Shown: in pieces, positions 7,025 through 14,931 of the stretch
Numbering within the stretch: position 1 is the stretch's first letter
How the letters are laid out: every line of letters starts with the position of its first letter
Origin: an uncultured Lachnospiraceae bacterium
Lineage (GTDB): Bacteria; Bacillota; Clostridia; Lachnospirales; Lachnospiraceae
NCBI GenBank assembly: GCA_900316165.1
Contig: ONBW01000002.1
Span: 62,001 to 126,000 of the forward strand
Length of the DNA stretch: 64,000 bases
Direction: 5' to 3'
The notes under the pieces: generated by a model
What the model was told of the DNA's origin: nothing
Database searches by the model: none
The model's input: the letters and a program-made list of their open reading frames with translations, nothing else
Made by a program: the position numbers and the translations under genes

Positions 7025-8065
7025 ATGCAGTACCATGGCGGAGACGTATATAGAAATAAGGACGTACGGCTGGACTTTTCGATAAATACAAATCCCCTTG
7101 GCGTGCCGCCAAAGGTGCTTGAGGCTGCGAGAGGCGCAGTGGAGTTGCTGGGGCGCTACCCGGATCCGCAGCAGGAGGAGCTCAAGAAAAAAATAGCCGA
7201 TGTCTTAGTCTGCGAGCCGGATGAGGTGCTTGTTGGAAACGGCGCTTCAGAGCTCTTTCTGGATATAGTTTTCACATTCATGCCGAAGAAGATAGGTGTA
7301 GTGACGCCTTCATTCGGAGGCTATAAGTACGCGGCTGAGGCCTGCGGCGCCGACTTAATAGAGTATCCTCTCAAGGAGAAGTCAGGATACGAAATCGATG
7401 ACGGCATCTCTGAAATGCTCGATTCAGGAATAGATCTGCTGTTTCTCGCGACTCCCAATAACCCGACGGGACGGACGATCCCGCTTCCGCTCCTGGAGAG
7501 AATCTTAAAGCACTGCCAGAGGAAAAATATTATTGTAGTTATGGACGAAAGCTTTATGGATCTCTGCGATAAGGTCGATGACTATGAGGATTTTTTCTTC
7601 AAGAGCACCTTTGACAATGTCGTCAGGGTATCGGCGTTTACCAAATCCTTCGCTATGGCAGGCGTAAGACTTGGATTTCTCAGGGCTCCCAAGAAAATCA
7701 CTTCGCAGATCGCCAGGCATCAGAGTGAGTGGAACGTTTCTATTCTGGCTGAAAAGTGCGGACTTGCGGCACTCGATGAGAGGGATTATCTCGCAAGAAG
7801 CAGGGCGTTCCTCCGCGGTGAGAGGGGCTTCGTGCAGAGCGGGCTTATGGGAATGGGCTTTATGGTATTCCCGGGAGAGGCAGATTTTCTAATGATCAAG
7901 ACTGATTTCCCTCTCTATGATGAGCTCCTGAAAAAAGATATCCTTATCCGTGACCTGAAGGATTTCGACGGCTTGAACGGCAACTATTACCGAATTGCGA
8001 TAAAGAGCCGCCCTGATAATATGCAGCTTCTCGCCGCAGTGCAGGAGGCAGTCAATGCAAGGTGA
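7025..8065 (+). CDS. cobD: Threonine-phosphate decarboxylase / class I-II aminotransferase fold
   Basis: This PLP enzyme converts L-threonine phosphate to aminopropanol phosphate for CbiB. The 346-residue protein starts QYHGGDVYRN and has DFSINTNPLG, ATPNNPTGRT, the PLP lysine in SAFTKSFAMAGVRLGF, and a C-terminal arginine region YRIAIKSRPDN. The N-terminal HGGDVYR and FSINTNPLG patterns separate CobD from HisC. Its last codons overlap the cbiC start by 11 nt, indicating translational coupling. Confidence 0.92.
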   Translation: MQYHGGDVYRNKDVRLDFSINTNPLGVPPKVLEAARGAVELLGRYPDPQQEELKKKIADVLVCEPDEVLVGNGASELFLDIVFTFMPKKIGVVTPSFGGYKYAAEACGADLIEYPLKEKSGYEIDDGISEMLDSGIDLLFLATPNNPTGRTIPLPLLERILKHCQRKNIIVVMDESFMDLCDKVDDYEDFFFKSTFDNVVRVSAFTKSFAMAGVRLGFLRAPKKITSQIARHQSEWNVSILAEKCGLAALDERDYLARSRAFLRGERGFVQSGLMGMGFMVFPGEADFLMIKTDFPLYDELLKKDILIRDLKDFDGLNGNYYRIAIKSRPDNMQLLAAVQEAVNAR

Positions 8066-8756
8066 CATCGAAAAAATAAACGAGGGCTCCGCCGGATCAG
8101 ATGAAGGCGGGAAAAAGGAATTCCTCTTTGTAAAACCGGGCGAGATAGAAAAGGAGAGCTTCCACATCATAGGTGAGGAGCTTGATGAACAGGGCATCTC
8201 TCTTGAAAAAATAAAAGCTCCGTACATCATGCGCTGCATCCATACGAGCGCTGATTTTTCATATGCGAAGACGCTGTATTTTTCAAAGAATGCGATAGAG
8301 ATACTTGAAGGGCTGATAAGGCAGGGCGCCTCGATTATCTGTGATACGAATATGGCTCTTGCCGGTGTAAATAAGACAGCTCTCAAGAAAAATAACTGCG
8401 AGGCCCACTGCTTTATGGCAGATGAGAGAATCAGAGAGATAGCGCAGAAGGAAGAAATCACCAGGGCCGCTGCATCAATGCAGGCGGCTACGCACCTCGA
8501 TGGGAAGAAGATTTTTGCAATTGGCAACGCGCCGACAGCTCTTATTGAGCTGGATAAGCTTCATAGGGAGCAGGGCTTTGTGCCGGACTTCATTATCGGT
8601 GTGCCGGTTGGATTCGTAAATGTCGAATACGCGAAGGAGCTTATCATCAAAAGCGATATTCCGTGCATTGTAAACCGCGGCAGAAAGGGCGGCAGCAATA
8701 TCGCAGCCTGCCTTGTAAACGCGGCACTCTATTCAGTAGAACACAGAACCCTATGA
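8055..8756 (+). CDS. cbiC: Cobalt-precorrin-8 methylmutase
   Basis: This 233-residue protein moves the C11 methyl to C12 to give cobyrinate. Motifs include IMRCIHTSADFSYAKTL, ICDTNMALAGVNK, IGNAPTALIEL, and GVPVGFVNVEYAKE followed by NRGRKGGSNIAA. The catalytic histidine lies in CIHTSAD. The first roughly 35 residues are charged and atypical for the family; internal starts are possible, but the ATG at 8055 overlaps cobD as expected in this cluster. The stop overlaps the cbiD start (ATGA). Confidence 0.93.
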   Translation: MQGDIEKINEGSAGSDEGGKKEFLFVKPGEIEKESFHIIGEELDEQGISLEKIKAPYIMRCIHTSADFSYAKTLYFSKNAIEILEGLIRQGASIICDTNMALAGVNKTALKKNNCEAHCFMADERIREIAQKEEITRAAASMQAATHLDGKKIFAIGNAPTALIELDKLHREQGFVPDFIIGVPVGFVNVEYAKELIIKSDIPCIVNRGRKGGSNIAACLVNAALYSVEHRTL

Positions 8757-9826
8757 AAAATTCAAAAAATTTACGATACGGTTTTACAACAGGCTCGGTG
8801 GCAGCGTTCGCGGCAAAGGCTGCTGCCTGTGACCTGCTTCTCGGATTTATCCCAAAAGACATTTCGGTGATGACACCAAAGCAGATTCACTATTCCCCCT
8901 CATATAAAAATCCCCAAAGAGGCGTTGTAGAAGTTCAAAAATTTGCAGGCGACGATCCGGATGTCACAGACGGCATGACAATAAGGGCGATAGTCAGAGT
9001 TGAACCATCCAGCAGCGTGATTGTCGTAATCGACGGCGGTAAGGGCGTTGGCAGAGTCACGAAGCCGGGACTTGACCAGCCGGTCGGGAATGCTGCGATA
9101 AACCATGTGCCTCGGCAGATGATAACTGAGAATGTGCTAGAGGTCTGTAAGGCAGCTGATTTTACTGGAAAAATAAACGTAATCATCGAAGCAGACGGTG
9201 GAGAGGAGATTGCAAAAAAGACCTTTAACCCGCGGCTTGGAATTGTGGGAGGCATCTCAATCCTTGGCACTACAGGGATAGTTGAACCGATGAGTGATGC
9301 AGCCTTAGTAGATACGATAAGAGTCGAGATCCACCAGAGAAGCGTCCTTGGAGAAAAAAAGCTTCTGATGGCATTCGGAAATTACGGTCAGGAATTTCTG
9401 CTTCAGGACTACGGTATCGATCTCGACACTGCGGTCATGTGCTCGAATTTCATTAAGGACGCCTTAACGATTGCAGAGGAAGAGGGCTTTATAGAAATCC
9501 TTCTCGTCGGTCATCTGGGAAAAATAGTAAAGGTCGCCGGTGGCTTTTCAAATACACACTCGAAGTACGGTGACTGCAGGATGGAGCTTCTTACGTCGGC
9601 ACTCTTAAAATCAAGGGCAGACTGTACGATAGATGACGCAAGGCGGCTTTCACAGATGAATACGACTGAGGAGGCAGCTGATTTCCTCGCAGATAAAGGC
9701 TATCTCTCTGATGTGATGTCTGTAATCATGAGTGAAATCCATGATACGATAAGCCGATGGATACCTGATGTCGAGGTCCATCTGATGGTATATACTGTAA
9801 ATCAACGTTTAATTGGAAAAGATTGA
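8753..9826 (+). CDS. cbiD: Cobalt-precorrin-5B C1-methyltransferase
   Basis: Start set at the ATG at 8753, which overlaps the cbiC stop as ATGA; a longer frame from 8663 only reads back into cbiC. The product is 357 residues, normal for CbiD. Motifs are LRYGFTTGSVAAFAAKAAA at the N-terminus, DGGKGVGRVTKPGLD, NPRLGIVGGISILGTTGIVE, and VGHLGKIVKVAGGFSNTHSK. It performs ring methylation during contraction in the oxygen-independent pathway. Confidence 0.95.
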   Translation: MKNSKNLRYGFTTGSVAAFAAKAAACDLLLGFIPKDISVMTPKQIHYSPSYKNPQRGVVEVQKFAGDDPDVTDGMTIRAIVRVEPSSSVIVVIDGGKGVGRVTKPGLDQPVGNAAINHVPRQMITENVLEVCKAADFTGKINVIIEADGGEEIAKKTFNPRLGIVGGISILGTTGIVEPMSDAALVDTIRVEIHQRSVLGEKKLLMAFGNYGQEFLLQDYGIDLDTAVMCSNFIKDALTIAEEEGFIEILLVGHLGKIVKVAGGFSNTHSKYGDCRMELLTSALLKSRADCTIDDARRLSQMNTTEEAADFLADKGYLSDVMSVIMSEIHDTISRWIPDVEVHLMVYTVNQRLIGKD

Positions 9827-9871
9827 TGCTAATCTGGAAGCAAAATCATTTGGAGAGGCAGGAAGAAATTT

Positions 9872-10621
9872 ATGGTTCATTTCGTTGGTGCTGGGCCGGG
9901 AGCTGTTGACCTGATAACGGTCCGCGGACTTAAATTTTTAAAAGAGGCAGATGTCCTTATCTATGCTGGTTCACTGGTAAGCGCTGAATTCAGCAGATAC
10001 CTGAAAGAAGGTGCAGCTGTCTATAACAGCGCGGAGATGACGCTTGAAGAGGTTGAAGCTGTAATCCTCGAGGCTGAGAAAAATAACCGGACCACTGTAA
10101 GACTTCATACCGGCGACCCATCGCTTTACGGCGCTATAGCGGAGCAGATTTTATTTTTAAAAGAAAAAGGAATAGAGTATGACGTGACACCTGGCGTGAC
10201 TGCGGCATTTGCTGCGGCTGCTGAGATGGGAATGGAATACACGCTCCCGGGGGTAAGCCAGACGCTGATACTTACGCGGACCGCCGGACGGACACCGATG
10301 CCTTCTGAGGAAAGCATTGAAGCACTTTCAAGAACTCACTCGTCAATGGCGATTTACTTAAGCGTAAACAGGTGCTCTGAGTTAAAGCAGGCACTTCTAA
10401 AGGGAGGGTATAAAGAGGATACGCCTGCAGCTATTGCTTACAGAGTCAGCTGGCCTGACCAGGAAATAATCAGGACGACAGTCGGAGAACTTGACCGTTG
10501 TCAGGAAAATCAGGGAATAGTTAAAACGGCTTTAGTTATCGTAGGGGACGCGCTCTCACAGTCGGATTTCGACAGAAGCTGTCTCTACGATCCGGATTTT
10601 ACGACGGAGTACAGAAAATGA
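9872..10621 (+). CDS. cbiF: Precorrin-4 C11-methyltransferase
   Basis: This 249-residue SAM-dependent tetrapyrrole methylase begins VHFVGAGPGAVDLITVRG, the glycine-rich SAM loop. It has IYAGSLVS, HTGDPSLYGAIAEQ and YDVTPGVTAAFAAAA, the usual CbiF/CobM order. It methylates C11 of cobalt-precorrin-4. A GGAG site lies upstream, and its stop overlaps the cbiG start (ATGA). Confidence 0.95.
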   Translation: MVHFVGAGPGAVDLITVRGLKFLKEADVLIYAGSLVSAEFSRYLKEGAAVYNSAEMTLEEVEAVILEAEKNNRTTVRLHTGDPSLYGAIAEQILFLKEKGIEYDVTPGVTAAFAAAAEMGMEYTLPGVSQTLILTRTAGRTPMPSEESIEALSRTHSSMAIYLSVNRCSELKQALLKGGYKEDTPAAIAYRVSWPDQEIIRTTVGELDRCQENQGIVKTALVIVGDALSQSDFDRSCLYDPDFTTEYRK

Positions 10622-11691
10622 TAAAGGTGATTTTTTTCACAGAAAACGGAAGAGGCTTAGCTGAAAGAATTCCTGACGACAAGCAGATGATAGACGGCAG
10701 AGCCGGCAGGACTGAGGCAAATATCGAGGAGGCATTTTCCAAAAAGGTGCCGATGGTTTTTATAGGGGCAGCAGGTATAGCCGTGCGACTCATTGCTCCA
10801 TACATCAAGGATAAGACGACTGATCCGGCGGTAATCTGTATCGATGAGAAGGGGCGGTTCGTAATACCGCTCCTTTCAGGTCATATCGGAGGCGCGAATG
10901 AGATTGCCAGCCGTCTTGCGTCTGAGCTGGGTGCGACTGCGGTAATAACTACTGCGACTGATGTGAACCATACTTTTGCAGTAGATGTATTTGCCAGGAA
11001 TAATGGCCTTGGCATCTTAAATCCATCGGCTATTAAAAATATCTCTTCAAAGGTTTTAAACGGCGAAATCGTCTCGGTAAAAAGTGACTCGACCTACAGG
11101 CTCTATCAGGAGGACTACAAGAAGTACATGCGCCCGGTGCAGGGCAACGACGAGAGACCTGATATAGCTATAGTGGGAAACGACTGGCTGGTTTCTATTC
11201 TTAATGCAGCAGGCATAGATCCTTTTATGCCGCTTCCAGAGAGGTTTACGCGAGAGGAGCTTCTCCTGAATGCTGGTATCAGCAGCCGCTGTCTCTATCT
11301 CTATGAAAAAAATTACACTGTAGGCATAGGGTGCAGAAAGCTGACGGGTTATGATGAGATCTTCCCATTCCTTAAGGACGTAATGAGTCACAAGAATCTC
11401 TGCATGGCCTGTGTGGATTCAATCGCTTCCATCGATATAAAAAAGGATGAACCGGGACTTCTGAATCTCTGCGCTGCGCTTGGCGTTCCTTTTAATGTTT
11501 ACTCGGCAGAAGAGCTTAAAGGTGCTGAGGGAAATTTCAAGTCCTCACCATTTGTTGAGTCGGTAGTCGGAGTCGACAATGTCTGCGAGAGGGCTGCTGC
11601 GCTTTCAGCTGGTCATGGGTCTAAGAAGCTCGTCGGGAAAATGCAGACGGAACGTGTAACTATAAGTGTATACGAGAGGGGCAGCAGATGA
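10618..11691 (+). CDS. cbiG: Cobalt-precorrin-5A hydrolase
   Basis: This 357-residue enzyme opens the delta-lactone and releases the two-carbon fragment as acetaldehyde in the anaerobic pathway. The N-terminal domain has FIGAAGIAVRLIAPYIKDK and PLLSGHIGGANEIA; a middle domain follows. The C-terminal CobE-like domain has VGIGCRKLTG, DSIASIDIKKDEPGL and SAGHGSKKLVGKM. It overlaps cbiF by 4 nt. Its last codon overlaps an abortive copy of the cbiJ start (11688). Confidence 0.95.
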   Translation: MIKVIFFTENGRGLAERIPDDKQMIDGRAGRTEANIEEAFSKKVPMVFIGAAGIAVRLIAPYIKDKTTDPAVICIDEKGRFVIPLLSGHIGGANEIASRLASELGATAVITTATDVNHTFAVDVFARNNGLGILNPSAIKNISSKVLNGEIVSVKSDSTYRLYQEDYKKYMRPVQGNDERPDIAIVGNDWLVSILNAAGIDPFMPLPERFTREELLLNAGISSRCLYLYEKNYTVGIGCRKLTGYDEIFPFLKDVMSHKNLCMACVDSIASIDIKKDEPGLLNLCAALGVPFNVYSAEELKGAEGNFKSSPFVESVVGVDNVCERAAALSAGHGSKKLVGKMQTERVTISVYERGSR

Positions 11692-11726
11692 AAAGCACTG
11701 TGATTTTCGGAAATGATGGAGAGTAG
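11688..11726 (+). other. Vestigial duplicate of the cbiJ start
   Basis: The ATG at 11688 (overlapping the cbiG stop) opens MKSTVIFGNDGE then TAG. Forty-two nucleotides later the real gene opens MKRTVIFSGTTEG, and both are preceded by the same AGCAGATGAAAAG stretch. This looks like a local duplication of the ribosome-binding and start region in which the first copy decayed. It could act as a tiny coupled leader peptide. Confidence 0.4.
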
Positions 11727-11729
11727 CAG

Positions 11730-13283
11730 ATGAAAAGAACAGTTATTTTTTCGGGAACGACAGAGGGCAGGCTTTTGGCGGAGTCTTTTGCGGCAGCTGG
11801 TGAGCCGGTTACTGTCTGCGTGGCGACTGAATACGGCAAAGAGGTCATGAGCCCAAACCCGCTGATCGAGGTGCACGTCGGACGTCTCGATGAGCAGGAG
11901 ATGGAGCAGTTCCTTAAGGAGAGTAAGACAGAGGTGGTGTTTGACGCGACCCATCCGTATGCAGTTATCGTGAGTAAGAATCTGAAACAGGCAGCGGCTG
12001 CGCTTGGAATAGAGTATAAGAGATTGGAGCGAGATATCACATCTCATACATCTGACGCAAACGTCACCTATGTAAAAAATATCGCTGAAGCAGTTAAAAT
12101 TCTTAAAGCATCTGAGAACAGAATTTTTCTTACAACTGGTTCAAAGGAACTGAAGGATTTTGCTGAATTAAGGGACAGACTCTATGTACGGGTGCTGCCA
12201 TCGATTGAAGCCTTAGAGCTCTGTGAGCAGGCAGGCATAGAAAAAAGCCATATAATCGCGGAGCAGGGACCCTTTACTTATGAGGAAAACCTGGCTCTTC
12301 TGAAGCGGTTTGATATAGGAGTTCTGGTCACAAAGGCTTCCGGCAGAGCTGGCGGCTATGATGAAAAAATAAAAGCCGCGCTGGCAGCAGGCATTCCTGT
12401 GATAACGATTGAAAGGAATGACTCTGCAGCCGAAAACCTCGCGAGCAAAACAGATATCATTGTAAAAAAATCAAAAGAATCAGCTGCGACAGATATCACT
12501 GCAAAAACAAAAGGAAAATCATCCGAAACAGATTCTGCAAAAAGAACAGTTGATTTGTCTTCCGGGAAATCATGGACCTCTGAAAATGCATCAGACAGAC
12601 TTCATATCTCTGTAATTGGTGCTGGCTGCGGAGAAGACACTTTAACACTTGCAGCCGCTCGAGAGATTAAAAATGCAGACCTTATCATAGGTTCAAAACG
12701 TCTGCTTGATTATTCAATTGTAAGGAACAACAGCTGCAAAAAGGTCACAGCTTTTCTTCCAGATGATATAATAAAAGCGATAGAGGGAAATGACTGTAGA
12801 AGAGCTGCGGTGCTTTTTTCAGGTGATACTGGATTCTACAGCGGAGCGGCGAAATTCCTTGAGAGAATACATATAGTTTCTGGTTCAAAGAAACAGAAAA
12901 AAGAGACAGAGAAAGAAATGCCATCTGCAAATCTGTCAAAGGCATACGAGGTCGAGGTCTTCCCAGGAATTTCCTCTGTTCAGGCACTTTCTGCCGCAGC
13001 TCATCTGCCGTACAATGACGCGGCGATATGCTCATTTCATGGCAGAGATTTGAACCTGAGCCAGATAAGAGAGACTGTCGAAAATAACCGCATTTCGTAC
13101 TTTCTCTTTTCAGGAAAGGAAGACGCTGAGAAAACCATAAAGGCACTGGAAGACAGGGAAGTCAAGGTATATACCGGTATAGATTTCGGAAGTAAAAACC
13201 AGCAGGTAGTATCGGGTACAGATAAGCTGCCTGAAGGAAAGCTTTATATAATGGTCGTGGAAAATTTATGCGTGGATTTATGA
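11730..13283 (+). CDS. cbiJ-cbiE: Fusion: cobalt-precorrin-6A reductase (CbiJ) and cobalt-precorrin-7 C5-methyltransferase (CbiE)
   Basis: This 517-residue protein has two domains. Residues 1-240 are CbiJ/CobK: TVIFSGTTEGRLLAESF, FDATHPYAV, and IAEQGPFTYEENLALL with LVTKASGRAGGYDEK. Residues about 290-517 are CbiE: ISVIGAGCGEDTLTLAA, ADLIIGSKRLL, LFSGDTGFYSGA, VFPGISSVQALSAA. Between them, residues about 240-288 form a Lys/Ser/Thr-rich linker with no fold signature. A second short Lys-rich insert follows FYSGAAKF in the CbiE part. CbiE is often fused to CbiT; here it is joined to CbiJ and no CbiT is in the window. Confidence 0.9.
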   Translation: MKRTVIFSGTTEGRLLAESFAAAGEPVTVCVATEYGKEVMSPNPLIEVHVGRLDEQEMEQFLKESKTEVVFDATHPYAVIVSKNLKQAAAALGIEYKRLERDITSHTSDANVTYVKNIAEAVKILKASENRIFLTTGSKELKDFAELRDRLYVRVLPSIEALELCEQAGIEKSHIIAEQGPFTYEENLALLKRFDIGVLVTKASGRAGGYDEKIKAALAAGIPVITIERNDSAAENLASKTDIIVKKSKESAATDITAKTKGKSSETDSAKRTVDLSSGKSWTSENASDRLHISVIGAGCGEDTLTLAAAREIKNADLIIGSKRLLDYSIVRNNSCKKVTAFLPDDIIKAIEGNDCRRAAVLFSGDTGFYSGAAKFLERIHIVSGSKKQKKETEKEMPSANLSKAYEVEVFPGISSVQALSAAAHLPYNDAAICSFHGRDLNLSQIRETVENNRISYFLFSGKEDAEKTIKALEDREVKVYTGIDFGSKNQQVVSGTDKLPEGKLYIMVVENLCVDL

Positions 13284-14638
13284 TCGCCGCTGACAGGAGC
13301 GGTTCGGGAAAAACAACAGTTACAAGAGCTCTTATGCTCCTTCTTAAAAATGCGGGCTGTACCGTAGTGCCATACAAGGCTGGTCCTGATTACATCGATC
13401 CGATGTATCACGAGCAGATAACAGGTGTTAGAGGACATAATCTCGATACTTTTTTTACAGATAAGGAGAAGACCAGACAGCTGTTTGCAAGGGACTTTGA
13501 GGATGTTCCGGAAAACAGTCCGGTTAGAGACAGAATAGCAGTAGTAGAAGGAGTTATGGGACTTTACGATGGACTCGGTGGATTTCAGCCACAGGGCTCC
13601 TCCTACGACTTAGCAGCTGCGCTTCAGATGCCAATCGTCCTCTGTGTTAATGCCAGGGGAGCGGCGGAAACACTGCTCGCAAGTATTTCAGGTATTTTAA
13701 GCTTTGACAAGGCAGATCTGATACACGGTATATTTTTAAACGAGGTATCTGATTCTTTCTATCCTATTCTTGCAAGGAGAATAGAGGATTATACAGGGAT
13801 CCCTGTATTAGGTCACCTGCCGAAAAACGACAGCCTCCATGTAGAAAGCCGTCATCTGGGACTTTTCATGCCGTTAGACCAGGACAGCACCACGCAGAAT
13901 CAGCTGCTTCTTGAAGAAATATCAAAGAGGTGTGAGGCTGAACGGCTTTTTAATATCACAGAGATGAATGATATTATGTATCAAAAACCACGGAGACGTC
14001 TTCATGGATTAGTGAAGATCGCTATAGCCTGCGATGAGGCCTTCAGCTTTTTCTACAGGGAAAATGAAATGGCGCTTGCCGATGCCGGGGCGAAAATCGT
14101 TTATTTTTCACCGATTCATGATAAGACAATACCAGAGGGCGCCTGTGGACTGATTTTTCCGGGCGGTTATCCTGAGAGATATGCAGAACAACTGGCACAG
14201 AATACGTCTATGCTTTCATCTATCAGGGCGGCCATAAAGAGTGGTATTCCGGTGCTTGCTGAGTGCGGTGGATTTATGTATCTGCATGATTCGATAGATG
14301 GAAAAGGACCACTTGTGGGGGCACTGGAGGGTGACTGCATAAATACCGGCAGGAGTGTCAGATTTGGGTATCTGAAGGCTGCTGACAAGGGGCATTTTTT
14401 CATAAGAGACGGGGAAGAGATAAGAGGGCACGAGTTCCACTACTATGATGTGAAGGACCCGGGAGCTGATGCTATAGTAAAAAAAGCTGCGTCGGGAGAG
14501 AGCAGATACGAGGGCTTCTGCGGGAATGAGGGATTTGTTAGCTTCATGCATTTTTACTATCCGTCATGTCCTTCATTCGTGGCACACTTTATTGATGAGG
14601 CGCTGGTCTATGGAAGAAAAGTACAGAAACAGCTTTAA
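13268..14638 (+). CDS. cbiA: Cobyrinic acid a,c-diamide synthase
   Basis: This 456-residue enzyme amidates the a and c carboxylates of cobyrinate using glutamine and ATP. The N-terminal P-loop-like AADRSGSGKTTVTRALM, KAGPDYIDPMYH, and GVMGLYDGLGG are typical. The C-terminal amidotransferase has PGGYPERYAEQLA and the nucleophile in LAECGGFMYLHD. It overlaps the end of the cbiJ-cbiE gene by 16 nt and the start of the next gene by 29 nt, so the whole run is one operon. Confidence 0.95.
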   Translation: MRGFMIAADRSGSGKTTVTRALMLLLKNAGCTVVPYKAGPDYIDPMYHEQITGVRGHNLDTFFTDKEKTRQLFARDFEDVPENSPVRDRIAVVEGVMGLYDGLGGFQPQGSSYDLAAALQMPIVLCVNARGAAETLLASISGILSFDKADLIHGIFLNEVSDSFYPILARRIEDYTGIPVLGHLPKNDSLHVESRHLGLFMPLDQDSTTQNQLLLEEISKRCEAERLFNITEMNDIMYQKPRRRLHGLVKIAIACDEAFSFFYRENEMALADAGAKIVYFSPIHDKTIPEGACGLIFPGGYPERYAEQLAQNTSMLSSIRAAIKSGIPVLAECGGFMYLHDSIDGKGPLVGALEGDCINTGRSVRFGYLKAADKGHFFIRDGEEIRGHEFHYYDVKDPGADAIVKKAASGESRYEGFCGNEGFVSFMHFYYPSCPSFVAHFIDEALVYGRKVQKQL

Positions 14639-14861
14639 ATATTTCGAAAATCATGACTGCAGATACTATCCATGCCATGACAGTGAGCATATCAACTGTC
14701 TTTTCTGCTACTGTCCGCTGTACCTAAAGGATGACTGTCCGGGGGACTATCAGTGGATTGAAAGGAAAGATGGAAGAAAGATTAAATCATGCATGGACTG
14801 CATGTGGCCACACAGGCCTGAAAATTATGAAAAAATCGTGAAAATCCTTGCCGGCTCTTGA
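14610..14861 (+). CDS. Small cysteine-rich (putative metal-binding) protein
   Basis: From the ATG at 14610, inside the end of cbiA, the product is 83 residues with eight cysteines: CRYYPCH, CLFCYCPLY, DDCPGDY and SCMDCMWPH. This matches the cysteine-rich small domain family often encoded beside cobalamin genes in Clostridia. Its function is not established; zinc or cobalt handling is a guess from the cysteine pattern and the neighbourhood. A longer frame starting at 14526 only reads cbiA out of frame. Confidence 0.75.
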   Translation: MEEKYRNSFKYFENHDCRYYPCHDSEHINCLFCYCPLYLKDDCPGDYQWIERKDGRKIKSCMDCMWPHRPENYEKIVKILAGS

Positions 14862-14931
14862 AAACGGCTGTTATTAAAGAGTATATTTAGTCTCAGAGGG
14901 GTCTCGGATTTTGAAAGGAGACTTACAAGAA

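Noticed and set aside
7889..8527. 212-codon minus-strand ORF overlapping cobD and cbiC
   Set aside because: It lies wholly antisense to two clearly conserved enzymes and has no recognisable domain; the same applies to the other long antisense frames such as 6191-6733 and 4428-4853.
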